Source of the DNA: a virus
Virus record (IMG/VR): IMGVR_UViG_3300017991_000085
Span: 1 to 64,000 of that record
Direction: 5' to 3' (one strand)
DNA length: 64,000 nucleotides
Notes under the pieces: model-generated
Seen by the model: only the letters and a program-made list of their open reading frames with translations
Told to the model about the DNA's origin: nothing
Databases searched by the model: none
Translations under genes and position numbers: made by a program
In this document: positions 36,807-43,398 of the stretch, piece by piece
How positions within the stretch are numbered: the stretch's first letter is position 1
How the letters are laid out: each line of letters begins with the position of its first letter

Positions 36807-37303
36807 TAAATTAGAGGATCAGACTCTTCCGATTCTCCTTCCAAGTTTTGTACTTTCACTGTTAAACTAACACTAGCCGGAGTCGAATATCCGGCTCCAG
36901 CTAAATCAATTGAAAACGAAAAAGCATTAACAGCAAGGGTCCCGGTTTCTTTCAATCTAGTTCCATCTGCATAAATGTAAACAACATCTCCATCGTCGTC
37001 TGTACAAGTTCCATTAACCGTAATTGTAGTAGCCGCATTTGGAGACGCGGGAACGGTTCCAGTAATAACAGGCTTTGGCGGGACCCCTAAATCCTCATAA
37101 GTAACGGCGTCTGTTGTAGTGCGAGGAATAATACGCGTTAAAGTACAACAGTTTTCATCATACTTAAATCTAGTGACATGAACACGGCGCTGCCCTAACT
37201 TTGCTAGATAGGAAAACTCGCGAATCTCAATCACGTTTAAGCAACTATCATAAATAAGCCGGGTTTTAGTTTTATCCGGCGCATCCTTTACTTTTTGGGG
37301 CAT
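36794..37303 (-). CDS. Ig-like virion protein
   Basis: 169 residues. N-terminal domain RLIYDSCLNVIEIREFSYLAKLGQRRVHVTRFKYD, then residues 77-165 form an Ig-like domain (PKPVITGTVPASPNAATTITVNGTCTDDDGDVVYIYADGTRL ... VSLTVKVQNLEGESEES). Such domains decorate heads or tails and bind surface sugars weakly. TAATG coupling with the 37303 gene. Confidence 0.6.
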   Translation of the reverse strand: MPQKVKDAPDKTKTRLIYDSCLNVIEIREFSYLAKLGQRRVHVTRFKYDENCCTLTRIIPRTTTDAVTYEDLGVPPKPVITGTVPASPNAATTITVNGTCTDDDGDVVYIYADGTRLKETGTLAVNAFSFSIDLAGAGYSTPASVSLTVKVQNLEGESEESDPLIYNLI

Positions 37304-37773
37304 TAGGCTTCAGCTACTTTCTTAGACTTTTCCTTCTTGGCTACGTTCTTTTTTTCTTTCTTCTCTTTTTTGAATTCTTCAAAAACTTCGTCAAGAAGAA
37401 TCAATGTCTTTGTTGCAACCTTAACATCGCCAAGATCGTCAAGTTTAATTGTGTCATCAATCACAAACTCAATATTGAGAAGATCGTCAAGATCCTTTGC
37501 CAGAGCTTTTGTGGAGTCTGGCGTAAAGGTATACTGGCTATTCTCAATCTTTGGCTTCCCTTTTACTGCGCCCTTTTCTTCATCATTCTCTTCCCACTTA
37601 ATGCAATGCTTCTCTAGAACCTGAGTTCGCGTACTGTGGAAAAGTTCCATTGATTTTCCCACCTGATCGAGGATCTTCTTCAATCGATAGGCGGTGCGAA
37701 CTGGAACGTCCTTCTCGGACAGATCCTTGAGAGCAACCATAAAGTCGTCGGACGCAAATACTGCATTCTTCAT
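37303..37773 (-). CDS. Hypothetical helical protein of the appendage operon
   Basis: 156 residues, GGAGG ribosome site. Pattern KDVPVRTAYRLKKILDQVGKSMELFHSTRTQVLEKH, then VATKTLILLDEVFEEF and a Lys-rich tail. It resembles small tail-region proteins of other phages in layout (helical N-terminus, beta middle), but I do not recognise a specific family. Confidence 0.55.
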   Translation of the reverse strand: MKNAVFASDDFMVALKDLSEKDVPVRTAYRLKKILDQVGKSMELFHSTRTQVLEKHCIKWEENDEEKGAVKGKPKIENSQYTFTPDSTKALAKDLDDLLNIEFVIDDTIKLDDLGDVKVATKTLILLDEVFEEFKKEKKEKKNVAKKEKSKKVAEA

Positions 37774-37821
37774 AATCTTACCTCCTTGGTAATTTTATTA
37801 TAGTATTATTTTATTATACAA

Positions 37822-38022
37822 TTATGATTCGCCATCTGTGTCTGAATCATAAATTATGTATTGAGCCGCTGCCTGAGCTCCATCAAAACGAATAAACCTA
37901 TGATCGGGTCCCGTATTAATCACAAGGCTTTCTTTATCAAGGATCGCAATTCCATTTGTCATCCCCGTAGGAGCAGCCATTCCAATATCTCCAATTGACA
38001 TAAATTGTCCCGCCAGATCCAT
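37822..38022 (-). CDS. C-terminal part of a frame-split small virion-like protein
   Basis: 66 residues; its ATG at 38022 has no ribosome site and lies inside the 37937 ORF. MSIGDIGMAAPTGMTNGIAILDKESLVINTGPDHRFIRFDG reads as the natural continuation of VRITNGSGG in the other frame. Joining the frames requires loss of one base near the GGG at about 38014-38016, or a +1 shift. Confidence 0.55.
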   Translation of the reverse strand: MDLAGQFMSIGDIGMAAPTGMTNGIAILDKESLVINTGPDHRFIRFDGAQAAAQYIIYDSDTDGES

Positions 38023-38188
38023 TAGTAATACGAACAGGCATTCTTTTGCCTACTTCAATCTCAGTAGCTGGAACCGCACCAAGTGATCTAACCGCAAACC
38101 CTGCATCCATATTTCGCTGGTTAAAAGTACTATCTTCGAACTGTAGATTGGTAACAGTCCTTTCATTTCTAGCTCTTTTACTTCCCAT
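37937..38188 (-). CDS. N-terminal part of a frame-split small virion-like protein
   Basis: 83 residues from ATG 38188. The coherent part runs to VGKRMPVRITNGSGG; the last about 20 residues (TIYVNWRYWNGCSYGDDKWNCDP) look like out-of-frame translation of the region that the 37822 ORF reads sensibly. A joined protein of about 120 residues would be a small beta-sandwich virion protein. Confidence 0.55.
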   Translation of the reverse strand: MGSKRARNERTVTNLQFEDSTFNQRNMDAGFAVRSLGAVPATEIEVGKRMPVRITNGSGGTIYVNWRYWNGCSYGDDKWNCDP

Positions 38189-38469
38189 TATTTGTTCCCT
38201 TTATTTTTCTTCAAGTCTTCTTCTTTGTTCTCTCTGCGAAGCTTCTCAATCTCCGCTCGATAAAAGAACCCCAGATCTCTATACTTCTTAAAGTCAGAGA
38301 ATCTGAAGCTAATCTCTAGATCCCGACCGGTACCTTTTTCGTCATCAAAAACAAAATAAACTTTCGATTTGTTGTTTTTCCCCATTCCCCATTCAGCGCA
38401 TAGATACTTAAGCCCCTCCATTTCCAAGTAGGGACATAGAGCAAGATTGTCGGTCTTAAATTGCTTCAT
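38188..38469 (-). CDS. DUF5659-like small protein
   Basis: 93 residues. KTDNLALCPYLEMEGLKYL followed by SKVYFVFDDEKGTG and a C-terminal YRAEIEKLRRENK helix fits the DUF5659 pattern of small phage/bacterial proteins of unknown function. First gene after a 160-base leader with a TATAAT promoter, so it heads the appendage operon. Confidence 0.55.
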   Translation of the reverse strand: MKQFKTDNLALCPYLEMEGLKYLCAEWGMGKNNKSKVYFVFDDEKGTGRDLEISFRFSDFKKYRDLGFFYRAEIEKLRRENKEEDLKKNKGNK

Positions 38470-38632
38470 AAACTTTTTCCTTTTTTTTATTGTTGTATCA
38501 ATTCGTCAACGCCAACTTTAACTGCGTTGCTGTTTTGGCTCAAGGAAGATTACAATCTCAATGTTGTAAGATCCTGACGAGTTGAACACCGTACACGATT
38601 AATATTATACCGGATTCTGCAAAATAATTAAA
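38470..38632 (-). promoter_or_regulatory. Promoter (TTTAAT-17-TATAAT, 38604-38632) and about 130-base untranslated leader
   Basis: The 163-base gap has no credible gene. At its upstream end TTTAAT-17-TATAAT lies on the minus strand, leaving an untranslated leader of about 130 bases before the 38469 ATG. The leader contains CAACGC...GCGTTG and AGATT-GT-AATCT inverted repeats, so it may fold. The promoter likely starts the appendage/neck transcript. Confidence 0.5.
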
Positions 38633-38824
38633 TTATTTGGTGAAGGTTACGTCTTTTAACTTTGATTGTTTGGATTCTTTTTTCTCCTTCTTTTTCTGAC
38701 GAGCTTCCCACTCCCACTTACAATATTTCTTGTCAACATATTCCGACGCTTCTTCATAGGTGTCAAACTGAGTATCAACCCACTTACCTTCTTTGTCCTT
38801 CTCTCGGACATAACATTTTGACAT
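38633..38824 (-). CDS. Small charged hypothetical protein
   Basis: 63 residues, SKCYVREKDKEGKWVDTQFDTYEEASEYVDKKYCKWEWEARQ then a Lys-rich tail; pattern of small phage proteins with a single beta-beta-alpha unit. ATG with GGGAG upstream. Last gene before the promoter/leader gap. Confidence 0.6.
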   Translation of the reverse strand: MSKCYVREKDKEGKWVDTQFDTYEEASEYVDKKYCKWEWEARQKKKEKKESKQSKLKDVTFTK

Positions 38825-39130
38825 TTAGTACTCCCAGATAAGAAACGGGATAGATAACCCGATGCCTCCTGAGTTAGCTAAGATATCATAGGGATCTGCT
38901 TGAGGATCTTTAATGTATTCCTTTGCCAATCCCAATCCCATAGTGACCATACTACTTCCTATTATACACTCATTCTTGCTTAATTTCAATTGGTTTTTGC
39001 AGACTACATAAAGAACATGATTAATGGCGAAAGACCCGCCGATATGATAAAGCTTATCTTCATTGTCAAAAGAATAAACATTTGACCCTAGTATCAAAAA
39101 CAACAAAACAACGATAACTTGTCTAATCAC
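38825..39130 (-). CDS. YfiM-like (DUF2279) secreted or membrane protein
   Basis: About 101 residues from GTG 39130, preferred because GGTGGGA sits just upstream and the start overlaps the previous TAG; an ATG 12 bases earlier is possible. Signal-peptide-like IVVLLFLILGSNVYS, then DNEDKLYHIGGSFAINHVLY and GLGLAKEYIKDPQADPYDILANSGGI match the DUF2279/YfiM pattern (DKxxHxxGSF, GxxKExxD, DxxAN). Located in the periplasm or outer membrane of a Gram-negative host; function unknown. Confidence 0.65.
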   Translation of the reverse strand: MIRQVIVVLLFLILGSNVYSFDNEDKLYHIGGSFAINHVLYVVCKNQLKLSKNECIIGSSMVTMGLGLAKEYIKDPQADPYDILANSGGIGLSIPFLIWEY

Positions 39131-39711
39131 TAGTCCCACCATGATCTGGAATATTTAGCAAACAATTTGCCAAAAATCTCTAAATCTCTTGACATAATCT
39201 TTTCTTCCATGTCTGCGCACTCAAACATCTCTTTTCTTTCTTGCTCTTCGTCTTCTGGAGTTTTGACATTTTCTCTTTCCATAGTCATTCGTCTGCAATT
39301 ATTTTTCAAGACTGGGCCAAATGTTGTCTTAAAGCTTCCCCATTTTCTATCATGTCGGTCCCAAATTCTATCATGATATTCCCACCTGTGACTCATTCGA
39401 TGCATAATCTTAATACAAATTCTAAGAGCTTGAAGGACGTCTTTTTCATGTTCTGCGCTTCCATTTTCGAGAGCATAAAACATTCGCTTCATTTTGAATT
39501 CCATTAACTCAAACAAGAAATCGGCATCCCAATCCTCGCCCTTCCAGATTACTGAGAAATAAGAGAGCATCTTTTTAATTGTGTAGCAGAAATGCCATAC
39601 CCGGCTGTAGGGGTTATGAATAACATCAAACCAATCTGATAGGTAGATTCGATTCCATATCGATGGTTTCGTTTCATCTTGATCTTTAAGTGCTTTCATT
39701 AGTGTTCTCAC
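39130..39711 (-). CDS. Conserved phage hypothetical protein
   Basis: 193 residues, GTG start with GGAG 6 bases upstream. Aromatic- and Met-rich: YLSDWFDVIHNPYSRVWHFCYTIKKML and EDWDADFLFELMEFKMKRMFYALENG, a pattern (WDxDxLxxLxxxKxxRM) found in hypothetical proteins of many phages. No known function. Confidence 0.65.
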   Translation of the reverse strand: MRTLMKALKDQDETKPSIWNRIYLSDWFDVIHNPYSRVWHFCYTIKKMLSYFSVIWKGEDWDADFLFELMEFKMKRMFYALENGSAEHEKDVLQALRICIKIMHRMSHRWEYHDRIWDRHDRKWGSFKTTFGPVLKNNCRRMTMERENVKTPEDEEQERKEMFECADMEEKIMSRDLEIFGKLFAKYSRSWWD

Positions 39712-39714
39712 ATC

Positions 39715-40071
39715 TTACTCCAGTATCATTTTAATCGCATTGGGAGTTCGATTAGGCTTCCCATCTTCATAGTAAATGGTTTCGCCTAATCCAAGTTCGC
39801 TCTTTGCTCTTTCAATATCAAAAATACTTAACTCGTATTCTCCGCTAGGATTATAGATTCCTTTTCCGTACATTATGTCAAACTTATTCTCAGTGTGTTG
39901 GAGATTCATGCAATGACCAAGTTCATGCATCATCAAAGCTCTAAGATAATCGTTTCCTTTGTCAACGTAATACGTTCTCGAGCCATCTTCGTTAGTCAGC
40001 GGAACGCCAAACTCATATTTCTTAACTCTGATATCGCACCTAATCTTTGCTCCACACCCCTTGCCCAACAC
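39715..40071 (-). CDS. Metzincin-like metalloprotease, catalytic part (frame-split)
   Basis: 118 residues from a nominal GTG without ribosome site. MHELGHCMNLQH (H49, H53, H59) is a full HExxHxxxxxH zinc motif, followed by FDIMYG, a plausible Met-turn. The beginning GCGAKIRCDIRVKKYEFG continues the sequence GDACWARG of the 39996 ORF in another frame. One extra G in the GGGG run near 40055 would join them into a single lipoprotein-like protease. Confidence 0.7.
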   Translation of the reverse strand: MLGKGCGAKIRCDIRVKKYEFGVPLTNEDGSRTYYVDKGNDYLRALMMHELGHCMNLQHTENKFDIMYGKGIYNPSGEYELSIFDIERAKSELGLGETIYYEDGKPNRTPNAIKMILE

Positions 40072-40481
40072 GCATCCCCTGCAGCCTTCTCATCTAGCTC
40101 ATCTCCTAGCCAGTGAATTGTATTGATATAGTCATCGGTATCGTAGGGAGTATCAGATCGGCCATCGTATTTAAACACTTCTACGCCAAGAGCTCTATTC
40201 CACTCCTCCATTGCTTCTTTAATGTATTGGATTCTTTCTTGCGGGAAATCGCTGTGGACATAAAACTTGGCCGGAAATTCATCCTTTCCGCAACCACTAA
40301 CCTCTTCTCCGCAACCAACCATAATCACAATCAAATAAATAACAACTAACAATAAGATGAATCTCACAAGAATCTTCAGCCAAATATTTTGAGTCACTCG
40401 CTCTCTAAACGAAAGATGAGGTTTCCTCAAATCTGGGAACTTAATTATCTTTGTTGGCGTCCTTCTTTTTTGCTTTTTCAC
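39996..40481 (-). CDS. Metzincin-like protease, membrane-anchored N-terminal part (frame-split)
   Basis: 161 residues, GTG start with AAAGG. A basic cytoplasmic stretch (1-33), a membrane segment (LKILVRFILLLVVIYLIVIMVGC) with a lipobox-like MVGC, then FPAKFYVHSDFPQERIQYIKEAMEEWNRALGVEVFKYDG, the N-terminal half of a matrixin-like fold. From about residue 140 the ORF reads out of frame; the catalytic zinc motif is in the 39715 ORF. Confidence 0.7.
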   Translation of the reverse strand: MKKQKRRTPTKIIKFPDLRKPHLSFRERVTQNIWLKILVRFILLLVVIYLIVIMVGCGEEVSGCGKDEFPAKFYVHSDFPQERIQYIKEAMEEWNRALGVEVFKYDGRSDTPYDTDDYINTIHWLGDELDEKAAGDACWARGVEQRLGAISELRNMSLAFR

Positions 40482-40695
40482 AAACGCACCTTTTAGTCCC
40501 GGTCATCAGATTAATGTTTACTTCTCCCGTAAACACAAACCCTGTCCGCTCCATTCCTTTGAAGCGACAGAGTTGGTTACACGCTGACATCATCTCTTCA
40601 TAATTAAGACAAATATCGCCAACATCTGCCTTTACTACATTCATTATACAGAGAAACAATAGAGCTCCCAGCGCTATTAAAACATATCTAATCAT
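40441..40695 (-). CDS. Small secreted Cys-rich protein
   Basis: 84 residues with signal peptide (LIALGALLFLCIMNVVKA), then a mature domain with five Cys (DICLNYEEMMSACNQLCRF ... RCVCEKAKKKD). ATG overlaps the previous stop as ATGA; GAGGG ribosome site. Probably periplasmic; one of a row of exported proteins. Confidence 0.65.
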   Translation of the reverse strand: MIRYVLIALGALLFLCIMNVVKADVGDICLNYEEMMSACNQLCRFKGMERTGFVFTGEVNINLMTGTKRCVCEKAKKKDANKDN

Positions 40696-40913
40696 TTTTC
40701 CCTCACAGTATGTTCAAAAATTGAGACGCAGCATAGGTCTCCTTCAATATCAGAAGCCCCTTTTTTTGTGAAATCAAGAACTACGGTTTCTTTACGAGGA
40801 TGCTCTTTGCTCATTTTCCGACGTATTCGTTCGGCCGCCTCGCGGGCCGCTTTAAGTGTTTTATAAAAAAGCTCATGGCAATCCCAATCATTTAAAACAC
40901 CATAGATTTTCAT
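40692..40913 (-). CDS. Small hypothetical protein
   Basis: 73 residues; ATG at 40913 forms ATGA with the zinc-ribbon gene stop and has GGAG 8 bases upstream. MKIYGVLNDWDCHELFYKTLKAAREAAERIRRK and a C-terminal CCVSIFEHTVRE suggest a small alpha/beta protein. Not recognised. Confidence 0.6.
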   Translation of the reverse strand: MKIYGVLNDWDCHELFYKTLKAAREAAERIRRKMSKEHPRKETVVLDFTKKGASDIEGDLCCVSIFEHTVREK

Positions 40914-41092
40914 TTCCAATACTCCACGTCGCCCTTATTTTTAGGCATTCTGTGATCGCACTTCTCGCACCACCAAAGAGACTTCCAATTCTTAGCCTCT
41001 TTGACTATAACCATATCCCCATCGCATTTAGGACACTTCTTGCGAGGGCGTCCTTTCTCTTGCTTTTGTTGTGTTGGTTTCCAAGCTGCCAT
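40910..41092 (-). CDS. Small zinc-ribbon protein
   Basis: 60 residues: KKCPKCDGDMVIVKEAKNWKSLWWCEKCDHRMP contains two CxxC pairs 20 residues apart, a zinc ribbon. TAATG coupling with the lipoprotein gene, GGAGG upstream. Possibly nucleic-acid binding. Confidence 0.65.
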   Translation of the reverse strand: MAAWKPTQQKQEKGRPRKKCPKCDGDMVIVKEAKNWKSLWWCEKCDHRMPKNKGDVEYWK

Positions 41093-41634
41093 TATTCCTC
41101 CAGCATATCGCGATTAATGACACGTGTTATCACGCCATTGTTCGTTTGAAACACTTGTAGGTTAATCGCTAACAATTCATCGTCGTTAAACGAAATTACG
41201 ACCTCATATCGATAAGTCCGGGTTGCTGTAGTCGATAGGCTCGATCCTGTATCACTATCACAATTTCCACTTGCAAGAGCAACAGTGGTTCCGTAAAGCA
41301 GAACATCATTATGAATATTAATCGAACTCCCATTCAGCAAAAGAGAACAAATTGAGCCATCAGGATTTAATGTCTCATAGCGCGCGGTAACGCTATACAT
41401 TTCTTCATGATTGACGTTGACGATAACATAGCCAGAAAATGGCAAATAATACTCACCAACAAATTCAGGAAGAGTTGGAACTTCGGCAACAACTGTTTCT
41501 CCTGACTCGCCCTTATCGCCTTGCTCTCCCTGCGGCCCATTATTGGTAACCGTCTCGACTACCTTCTCGCTTCCGCAGCTAATCAAAAATAAACCAATCA
41601 AAACTAACGCAATTCCAAGTAATGTCTTCCTCAT
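41092..41634 (-). CDS. Lipoprotein with short collagen-like segment
   Basis: 180 residues. Signal peptide LLGIALVLIGLFLISC with lipobox LISC (Cys20), then GPQGEQGDKGESGET, five Gly-x-y triplets, and a beta-rich C-terminal domain (GYVIVNVNHEEMYSVTARYETL ... RTYRYEVVISFNDDELLAINL). The lipobox implies anchoring in a Gram-negative envelope during infection; superinfection exclusion is one hypothesis. GAGGAGAGG ribosome site; preceded by the folded 41657-41757 region. Confidence 0.7.
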   Translation of the reverse strand: MRKTLLGIALVLIGLFLISCGSEKVVETVTNNGPQGEQGDKGESGETVVAEVPTLPEFVGEYYLPFSGYVIVNVNHEEMYSVTARYETLNPDGSICSLLLNGSSINIHNDVLLYGTTVALASGNCDSDTGSSLSTTATRTYRYEVVISFNDDELLAINLQVFQTNNGVITRVINRDMLEE

Positions 41635-41656
41635 TGTCCTCTCCTCCTTAAAAAGG

Positions 41657-41757
41657 GCGCTGGGGGTCTGGTTAGCTGCTAGCTACTCTGAGCTTTATAC
41701 CCTGTGCACTTACCGGGTCTAGAACCCGGGTTGGGCGAGCCAGCCTCGCCCCAGCGC
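41657..41757 (-). ncRNA. Strongly folded intergenic RNA, cloverleaf-like
   Basis: The 181-base gap between the phosphoesterase and lipoprotein genes holds a perfect 9-bp closing stem, 41657-41665 with 41749-41757 (GCGCTGGGG/CCCCAGCGC). Inside are CCGGG-TTCTAGA-CCCGG (41713-41729), CGAG-GCTGG-CTCG (near 41736-41748) and TAGCT...AGCTA. On the transcribed strand the closing stem is followed by CCTTTTT. A tRNA-like fold with a 7-base loop that would read CTA as anticodon is suggestive, but there is no T-arm. A riboswitch-like leader or stable RNA is equally possible. Confidence 0.5.
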
Positions 41758-41815
41758 TATGTCTTGTACATTACTCCCGACGGAGCGGCTTTTATAATAC
41801 CCACTTGGGGCGAAT

Positions 41816-42313
41816 TTACCCCTCTATTATACATTTCAATGTTTCATACTCCACGGGTTCATAATCCCAAACTTCTACTGAAACGTTGATCAGCTTCTTA
41901 TCTTTTTCTATTTTCCAAAGACCATGAACATGGCCGTGGATCAACCAATCGTCTTTTAGCAAAGTGACTTTAATAGCTGGATCATGAGCAAGATAAATAT
42001 TGTCAACTTTTAAACTAGTATGTACACTCACAAACCCGGCCTCAACATAGGCAAAAGGTTTCAGTTTATCGTGATTGCCGAGAACTAAATGCTTATCTCC
42101 ATTTAGTCTTCTAATAAAAGATCCGATATGTTCGGCATTTGTTCCCCAGGCAAAATCTCCCAAATGATAAACTGTATCGTCTATTCCCACAATTGTATTC
42201 CAAACAGCTACCATTTTCTCATTCATTTGAGAGGAATTCTTAAAGGGACGGTTGGTGTGTCTAATAATATTGGTATGCGAGAAGTGATGATCGGATGTAA
42301 AGAAAACAGACAC
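41816..42313 (-). CDS. Calcineurin-like metallophosphoesterase
   Basis: 165 residues, GTG start overlapping the upstream TAG, GGAGG ribosome site. FFTSDHHFSHTNII, DTVYHLGDFAW, LNGDKHLVLGNHDK and WLIHGHVHG give the metal-binding motifs DxH, GDxx, GNHD and GHxH of the short phage metallophosphoesterase family. Substrate unknown. Confidence 0.85.
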   Translation of the reverse strand: MSVFFTSDHHFSHTNIIRHTNRPFKNSSQMNEKMVAVWNTIVGIDDTVYHLGDFAWGTNAEHIGSFIRRLNGDKHLVLGNHDKLKPFAYVEAGFVSVHTSLKVDNIYLAHDPAIKVTLLKDDWLIHGHVHGLWKIEKDKKLINVSVEVWDYEPVEYETLKCIIEG

Positions 42314-42603
42314 TACTTAACCTCCTTTACCTCAAACTTACGACAATACTCATTCTGACCGCTCGCCTTGTAGTACTCTTTCAGCATTGTATAGATATAG
42401 TACGCCTTGCAGTAGTCCCACCTGTACTCTGCTCCATCGGTTTTGATTGAAAGGCCATTTCCATTGTCGTGAAGCTTCCCGCAAGCACCGCCAGGCTTAG
42501 TCCAGCTCTTATCAAATTCAGAGTATTTCATATTTGCGTTATGATCATCGCACTCTACCTCATAAAGGCCACCCTCCTGAGGAACAAGTAGAAACTTTTT
42601 CAT
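42313..42603 (-). CDS. Hypothetical protein
   Basis: 96 residues: KFLLVPQEGGLYEVECDDHNANMKYSEFDKSW, Gly/Asn-rich middle and a C-terminal helix YYIYTMLKEYYKASGQ. Four Cys. GGGAGG ribosome site. No family recognised; TAG/GTG overlap with the phosphoesterase suggests joint translation. Confidence 0.6.
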   Translation of the reverse strand: MKKFLLVPQEGGLYEVECDDHNANMKYSEFDKSWTKPGGACGKLHDNGNGLSIKTDGAEYRWDYCKAYYIYTMLKEYYKASGQNEYCRKFEVKEVK

Positions 42604-42604
42604 A

Positions 42605-42892
42605 TCACTCCTCCCAATTCATCGGGGCATTGCTTTCGCACTCAAAAGCATAATCCATAGATTTCGGACAATCATCATCAAAACAGCAAACGACTTCCCG
42701 ATAGGTCCCGAAATCATGAGAAAAGCTTTTCACCACAAGCTTGGCATTTTCAGGTTCTGGACCAAGCTTCTTACGAATTAGATCGATAAACCGACGACAT
42801 TCCTGGCGAGATTTCATCTCGTAATCTTCATCTCCAAGCTGAGCACACAGCTCGTCCCCTGGAGCAGGTCCTATCTCAACAAAATCTTTCAT
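42605..42892 (-). CDS. Acidic hypothetical protein
   Basis: 95 residues, acidic, with FVEIGPAPGDELCAQLGDEDYEMKSRQECRRFIDLIRKKLG and CCFDDDCPKSMDYAFECE. The N-terminal GPAPxxExCxQxGxxDY pattern occurs in small phage proteins of unknown function. RBS GGAGGAGG. Confidence 0.6.
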   Translation of the reverse strand: MKDFVEIGPAPGDELCAQLGDEDYEMKSRQECRRFIDLIRKKLGPEPENAKLVVKSFSHDFGTYREVVCCFDDDCPKSMDYAFECESNAPMNWEE

Positions 42893-42926
42893 ATATCCTC
42901 CTCCTCTATCTTAATTATATCCTATC

Positions 42927-43229
42927 TCAAGAGAAAGATCCAGCTAAAAGTACATAGATTACAAAGCTGTTCCACAGTATAATCGCCCCATGCAAAACCC
43001 CAAGGATTCCAAGAGCGTAGACAGCTTTAGGGTAGTATTTGGCCGTTAGTCCTAAAATTGCTACTACCCAGCAAAATAATAGTAACAAAGCCCAATCAAC
43101 CCCTATTAGCCTCATCAGATAATTCGCTATTGGATTGGCCTCGCTCCCACCCATGCCTAGCGCAATTCGCGTTAAATACACATCAAGAAACTTAAGCATT
43201 ATGTTGAGAGCTAATAGTTGTTTGATCAT
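42927..43229 (-). CDS. DUF5658-like membrane protein
   Basis: 100 residues with three membrane segments. LKFLDVYLTRIALGMGGSEANPIANYLM matches the DUF5658 pattern (LDxxxTxxxLxxGGxEANPI). Function unknown; inner membrane. It follows the folded 43251-43372 RNA, which would form its 5' leader. Confidence 0.65.
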   Translation of the reverse strand: MIKQLLALNIMLKFLDVYLTRIALGMGGSEANPIANYLMRLIGVDWALLLLFCWVVAILGLTAKYYPKAVYALGILGVLHGAIILWNSFVIYVLLAGSFS

Positions 43230-43250
43230 TCCCTTTCCTTTTTCTGTGTA

Positions 43251-43372
43251 CTCGGCCCGATGGACGTGTTAGGACGGCCATCGGGTGGACGTATTCGCAG
43301 AGGCCATAGAGAGTGGCGGTTTTCTATGGCTTACCCTAACACCTAACCGTCCGATCCGCCTACAGACCCGAG
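43251..43372 (-). ncRNA. Structured intergenic RNA with pseudoknot potential
   Basis: The 169-base gap upstream of the DUF5658 gene contains four perfect helices: outer CTCGG/CCGAG (43251-43255 with 43368-43372), GTGTTAGG/CCTAACAC (43266-43273 with 43335-43342), GCCATAGA/TCTATGGC (43303-43310 with 43323-43330) and CCCGATGG/CCATCGGG (43256-43263 with 43278-43285). The last two-sided helix crosses the second, so they form a pseudoknot or are mutually exclusive. No credible ORF. Riboswitch-like leader, ribozyme or stable small RNA; class not recognised. Confidence 0.55.
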
Positions 43373-43398
43373 CACTATATTTGAGCACACGCCTCCGC

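Noticed and set aside
41657-41757. Canonical tRNA (amber or pyrrolysine type)
   Set aside because: No TTCRAxx T-loop, about 50 bases after the CTA loop do not make a T-arm and the acceptor-like stem has 9 pairs. Kept only as an unclassified structured RNA.
41704-41889. 61-codon plus ORF over the folded intergenic region
   Set aside because: No ribosome site; its sequence comes from the palindromic RNA element and the end of the phosphoesterase gene.
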